A DNA stretch of 51,510 nucleotides from Streptomyces sp. Ru72 (GTDB lineage Bacteria > Actinomycetota > Actinomycetes > Streptomycetales > Streptomycetaceae). The DNA lies in contig NZ_PQSR01000056.1 in assembly GCF_002920635.1 (NCBI RefSeq), positions 1 to 51,510 on the forward strand. The letters are read 5' to 3'. Of this stretch, positions 50,015-51,510 are shown piece by piece (positions within the stretch are counted from its first letter, which is position 1; each line of letters starts with the position of its first letter). A program made the position numbers and the translations under genes. Below the pieces are notes generated by a model that was not told the origin of the DNA, searched no databases, and saw only the letters and a list, made by a program, of their open reading frames with translations.

Positions 50015-51102
50015 GCGAGGCAGTGACGCGGATCCAGGTCGCCGGTACCGCGGGCACCGACCCCTACGAGGTCCTGGTCGGACGCCAACTCCTGGGCGAA
50101 CTCGCCGGGTTGATCGGGCACAAGGCCAAGCGGGTCGCGGTGATCCACCCCGAGGCGCTGGCCGAGACGGGCGAGGCGCTGCGCGCCGACCTGGCCGAGC
50201 AGGGCTATGAGACCGTGGCCGTCCAGGTGCCCAACGCGGAGGAGGCGAAGACCGCAGAGGTCGCCGCCTACTGCTGGAAGGCCCTGGGCCAGTCCGGTTT
50301 CACCCGCACCGACGTCATCGTCGGGGTCGGCGGCGGAGCGACCACCGACCTGGCCGGGTTCGTGGCCGCGACCTGGCTGCGCGGTGTGCGCTGGATCGCG
50401 ATCCCGACCACGGTACTGGCGATGGTGGATGCGGCGGTCGGCGGGAAGACCGGCATCAACACCGCCGAGGGCAAGAACCTGGTCGGCGCCTTCCACCCGC
50501 CCGCCGGCGTGCTGTGCGACCTCGCGGCGCTGGACTCCCTGCCGGTCAACGACTACGTCTCCGGGCTCGCCGAGGTCATCAAGGCCGGTTTCATCGCCGA
50601 CCCGGTGATCCTGGAGCTGATCGAGGCGGACCCGCAGGCCGCCCGCACCCCCGCCGGCCCGCACACCGCGGAGCTGATCGAGCGGTCCATCAGGGTCAAG
50701 GCGGAGGTCGTCTCCTCCGACCTGAAGGAGTCGGGCCTGAGGGAGATCCTCAACTACGGGCACACGCTCGGCCACGCCATCGAGAAGAACGAGCGGTACA
50801 AGTGGCGTCACGGCGCCGCCGTCGCCGTCGGCATGCACTTCGCGGCCGAACTCGGGCGTCTGGCGGGCCGGTTGGACGACGCGACCGCCGACCGGCACCG
50901 CACGATCCTCGAGGCGGTGGGGCTGCCGCTGCACTACCGCTACGACCAGTGGCCCAAGCTGCTGGAGACGATGAAGGTCGACAAGAAGTCCCGCGGCGAC
51001 CTGTTGCGCTTCATCGTGCTGGACGGCCTGGCCAAGCCCACCGTGCTGGAAGGCCCCGACCCGGCCGTTCTGCTCGCCGCGTACGGCGAGGTCGGGCAGT
51101 AG
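50011..51102 (+). CDS. aroB: 3-dehydroquinate synthase
   Basis: A 363-aa NAD- and zinc-dependent enzyme closing the DAHP ring to 3-dehydroquinate. The NAD site is VGVGGGATTDLAGFVAA, followed by AIPTTVLAMVDAAVGGKTGIN; metal ligands are in GLAEVIKAGFI (Glu) and ILNYGHTLGHAIEK (His). ATG 50011 has GGAAAGAAG just upstream and overlaps the aroK stop. aroC-aroK-aroB is therefore one tightly coupled unit. Confidence 0.96.
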   Translation: MSEAVTRIQVAGTAGTDPYEVLVGRQLLGELAGLIGHKAKRVAVIHPEALAETGEALRADLAEQGYETVAVQVPNAEEAKTAEVAAYCWKALGQSGFTRTDVIVGVGGGATTDLAGFVAATWLRGVRWIAIPTTVLAMVDAAVGGKTGINTAEGKNLVGAFHPPAGVLCDLAALDSLPVNDYVSGLAEVIKAGFIADPVILELIEADPQAARTPAGPHTAELIERSIRVKAEVVSSDLKESGLREILNYGHTLGHAIEKNERYKWRHGAAVAVGMHFAAELGRLAGRLDDATADRHRTILEAVGLPLHYRYDQWPKLLETMKVDKKSRGDLLRFIVLDGLAKPTVLEGPDPAVLLAAYGEVGQ

Positions 51103-51330
51103 CCGGGTACGGCGAAGTCGGGTGGTAGCTCGTCCGGTCGGGGGCGGCGGGCGACTCGTTCCCCTCGGGACCCGTTGCCCCGACTCGCGTGCGGGGATGG
51201 GCACTTCGGGCCGCTCCCGGCCGTTCACACAACGGCGGCCGGGGACGGTACCGTTCGGTAGGGAGCGGGGCACCCCCGCTGCCAGTGTCGAACGCCTGCG
51301 AGCCCCAACACGAGACGGAGTGGCCACCGG

Positions 51331-51510
51331 ATGCAGCACGCAGTGGGAGCTCCGCTGCCGCCGCCCCACCAGCCGGGGCACGGCCCGGCGACCACCTGGT
51401 CACCGGCCGCACACCACCCGGGACAGCCGGGCGCCCACCCGGGCCCCGCACCGCGGACCACGCCCACGCCCGGCTTCGCGGAGCCACCGGTACCCCCGGG
51501 AGCACCTCCC
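51331..51510 (+). CDS. Start of a Pro/His/Gly-rich protein, cut by the window edge
   Basis: An open frame of 60 codons from ATG 51331 to the edge, with CGGAG about 10 nt upstream. The visible part is Pro/His/Gly/Ala rich (PLPPPHQPGHGP, HHPGQPGAHPGPAP), so it is a low-complexity N-terminus; the functional domain lies outside the window and cannot be named. The 228 bp after aroB hold its leader, including GC-rich palindromic stretches but no clear promoter. Confidence 0.6.
   Translation, partial: MQHAVGAPLPPPHQPGHGPATTWSPAAHHPGQPGAHPGPAPRTTPTPGFAEPPVPPGAPP

Overview
This is a high-GC (roughly 70% by eye) chromosomal window that reads as Streptomyces or a very close relative. The evidence is strong G/C bias at third codon positions, frequent GTG/TTG starts, gene order, the actinobacterial PI/PIM lipid genes, EF-G2, DUF6167-type and spore-associated-type proteins, and intergenic repeat styles typical of the genus. 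It is mostly core housekeeping chromosome. The order thrS-HIT-pgsA-patA-pimA ... pdxS-pdxT-yebC-ruvCAB ... yajC-secD-secF-apt-relA ... hisS ... alaS-ruvX-mltG-aroE ... aroC-aroK-aroB matches, from memory, the order around thrS to aroB in Mycobacterium tuberculosis. It is therefore an old actinobacterial block with Streptomyces insertions.

Layout. 1-3.8 kb: the end of a DUF624/YesL-like membrane protein gene, a Tat-exported exo-rhamnogalacturonan lyase family protein and an SRPBCC protein. 3.8-6.6 kb: tRNA-Val(CAC) with promoter and terminator, a DnaQ-like exonuclease, and a coupled DUF4365/unknown gene pair. 6.7-17.3 kb: thrS, a HIT protein and the PI/PIM operon (pgsA-patA-pimA), interrupted by a minus-strand pair (EF-G-like EF-G2 and a 552-aa membrane protein), then a LemA-like protein. 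17.5-22.4 kb: pdxST, a YebC regulator and ruvCAB. 22.5-26.6 kb: yajC-secD-secF-apt. 26.8-31.6 kb: bifunctional relA, then minus-strand DUF349 and cyclophilin genes. 31.7-33.7 kb: an MBL-fold hydrolase and hisS. 34-37.5 kb: a four-gene, ATGA-coupled minus-strand operon encoding an ABC-2 exporter plus a NarL-type two-component system. 37.6-40.6 kb: VKOR, rarA and rpsD. 40.8-51.5 kb: DUF948, DUF6167, alaS, ruvX, mltG, aroE, a secreted spore-associated-like protein, aroC-aroK-aroB, and the start of a Pro/His-rich ORF cut by the window edge.

The most informative non-coding signals are these. Two promoters, upstream of ruvC and rarA, exactly match the LexA/RecA-independent DNA-damage motif TTGTCRGTG-N8-TAnnnT that PafBC controls in mycobacteria. 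This ties Holliday-junction processing and replication-fork rescue into one predicted regulon, with rarA predicted to be leaderless. A 20-bp near-perfect palindrome lies between the exporter/two-component operon and VKOR. Two copies of a dispersed intergenic repeat lie between convergent genes and each supplies a strong hairpin. A smaller palindromic element appears nested in one copy and again between pdxT and yebC. I see no CRISPR array, prophage, transposase or biosynthetic gene cluster. No clearly new multi-gene system stands out; the least-explained genes are the DUF4365 pair and the membrane protein next to EF-G2.
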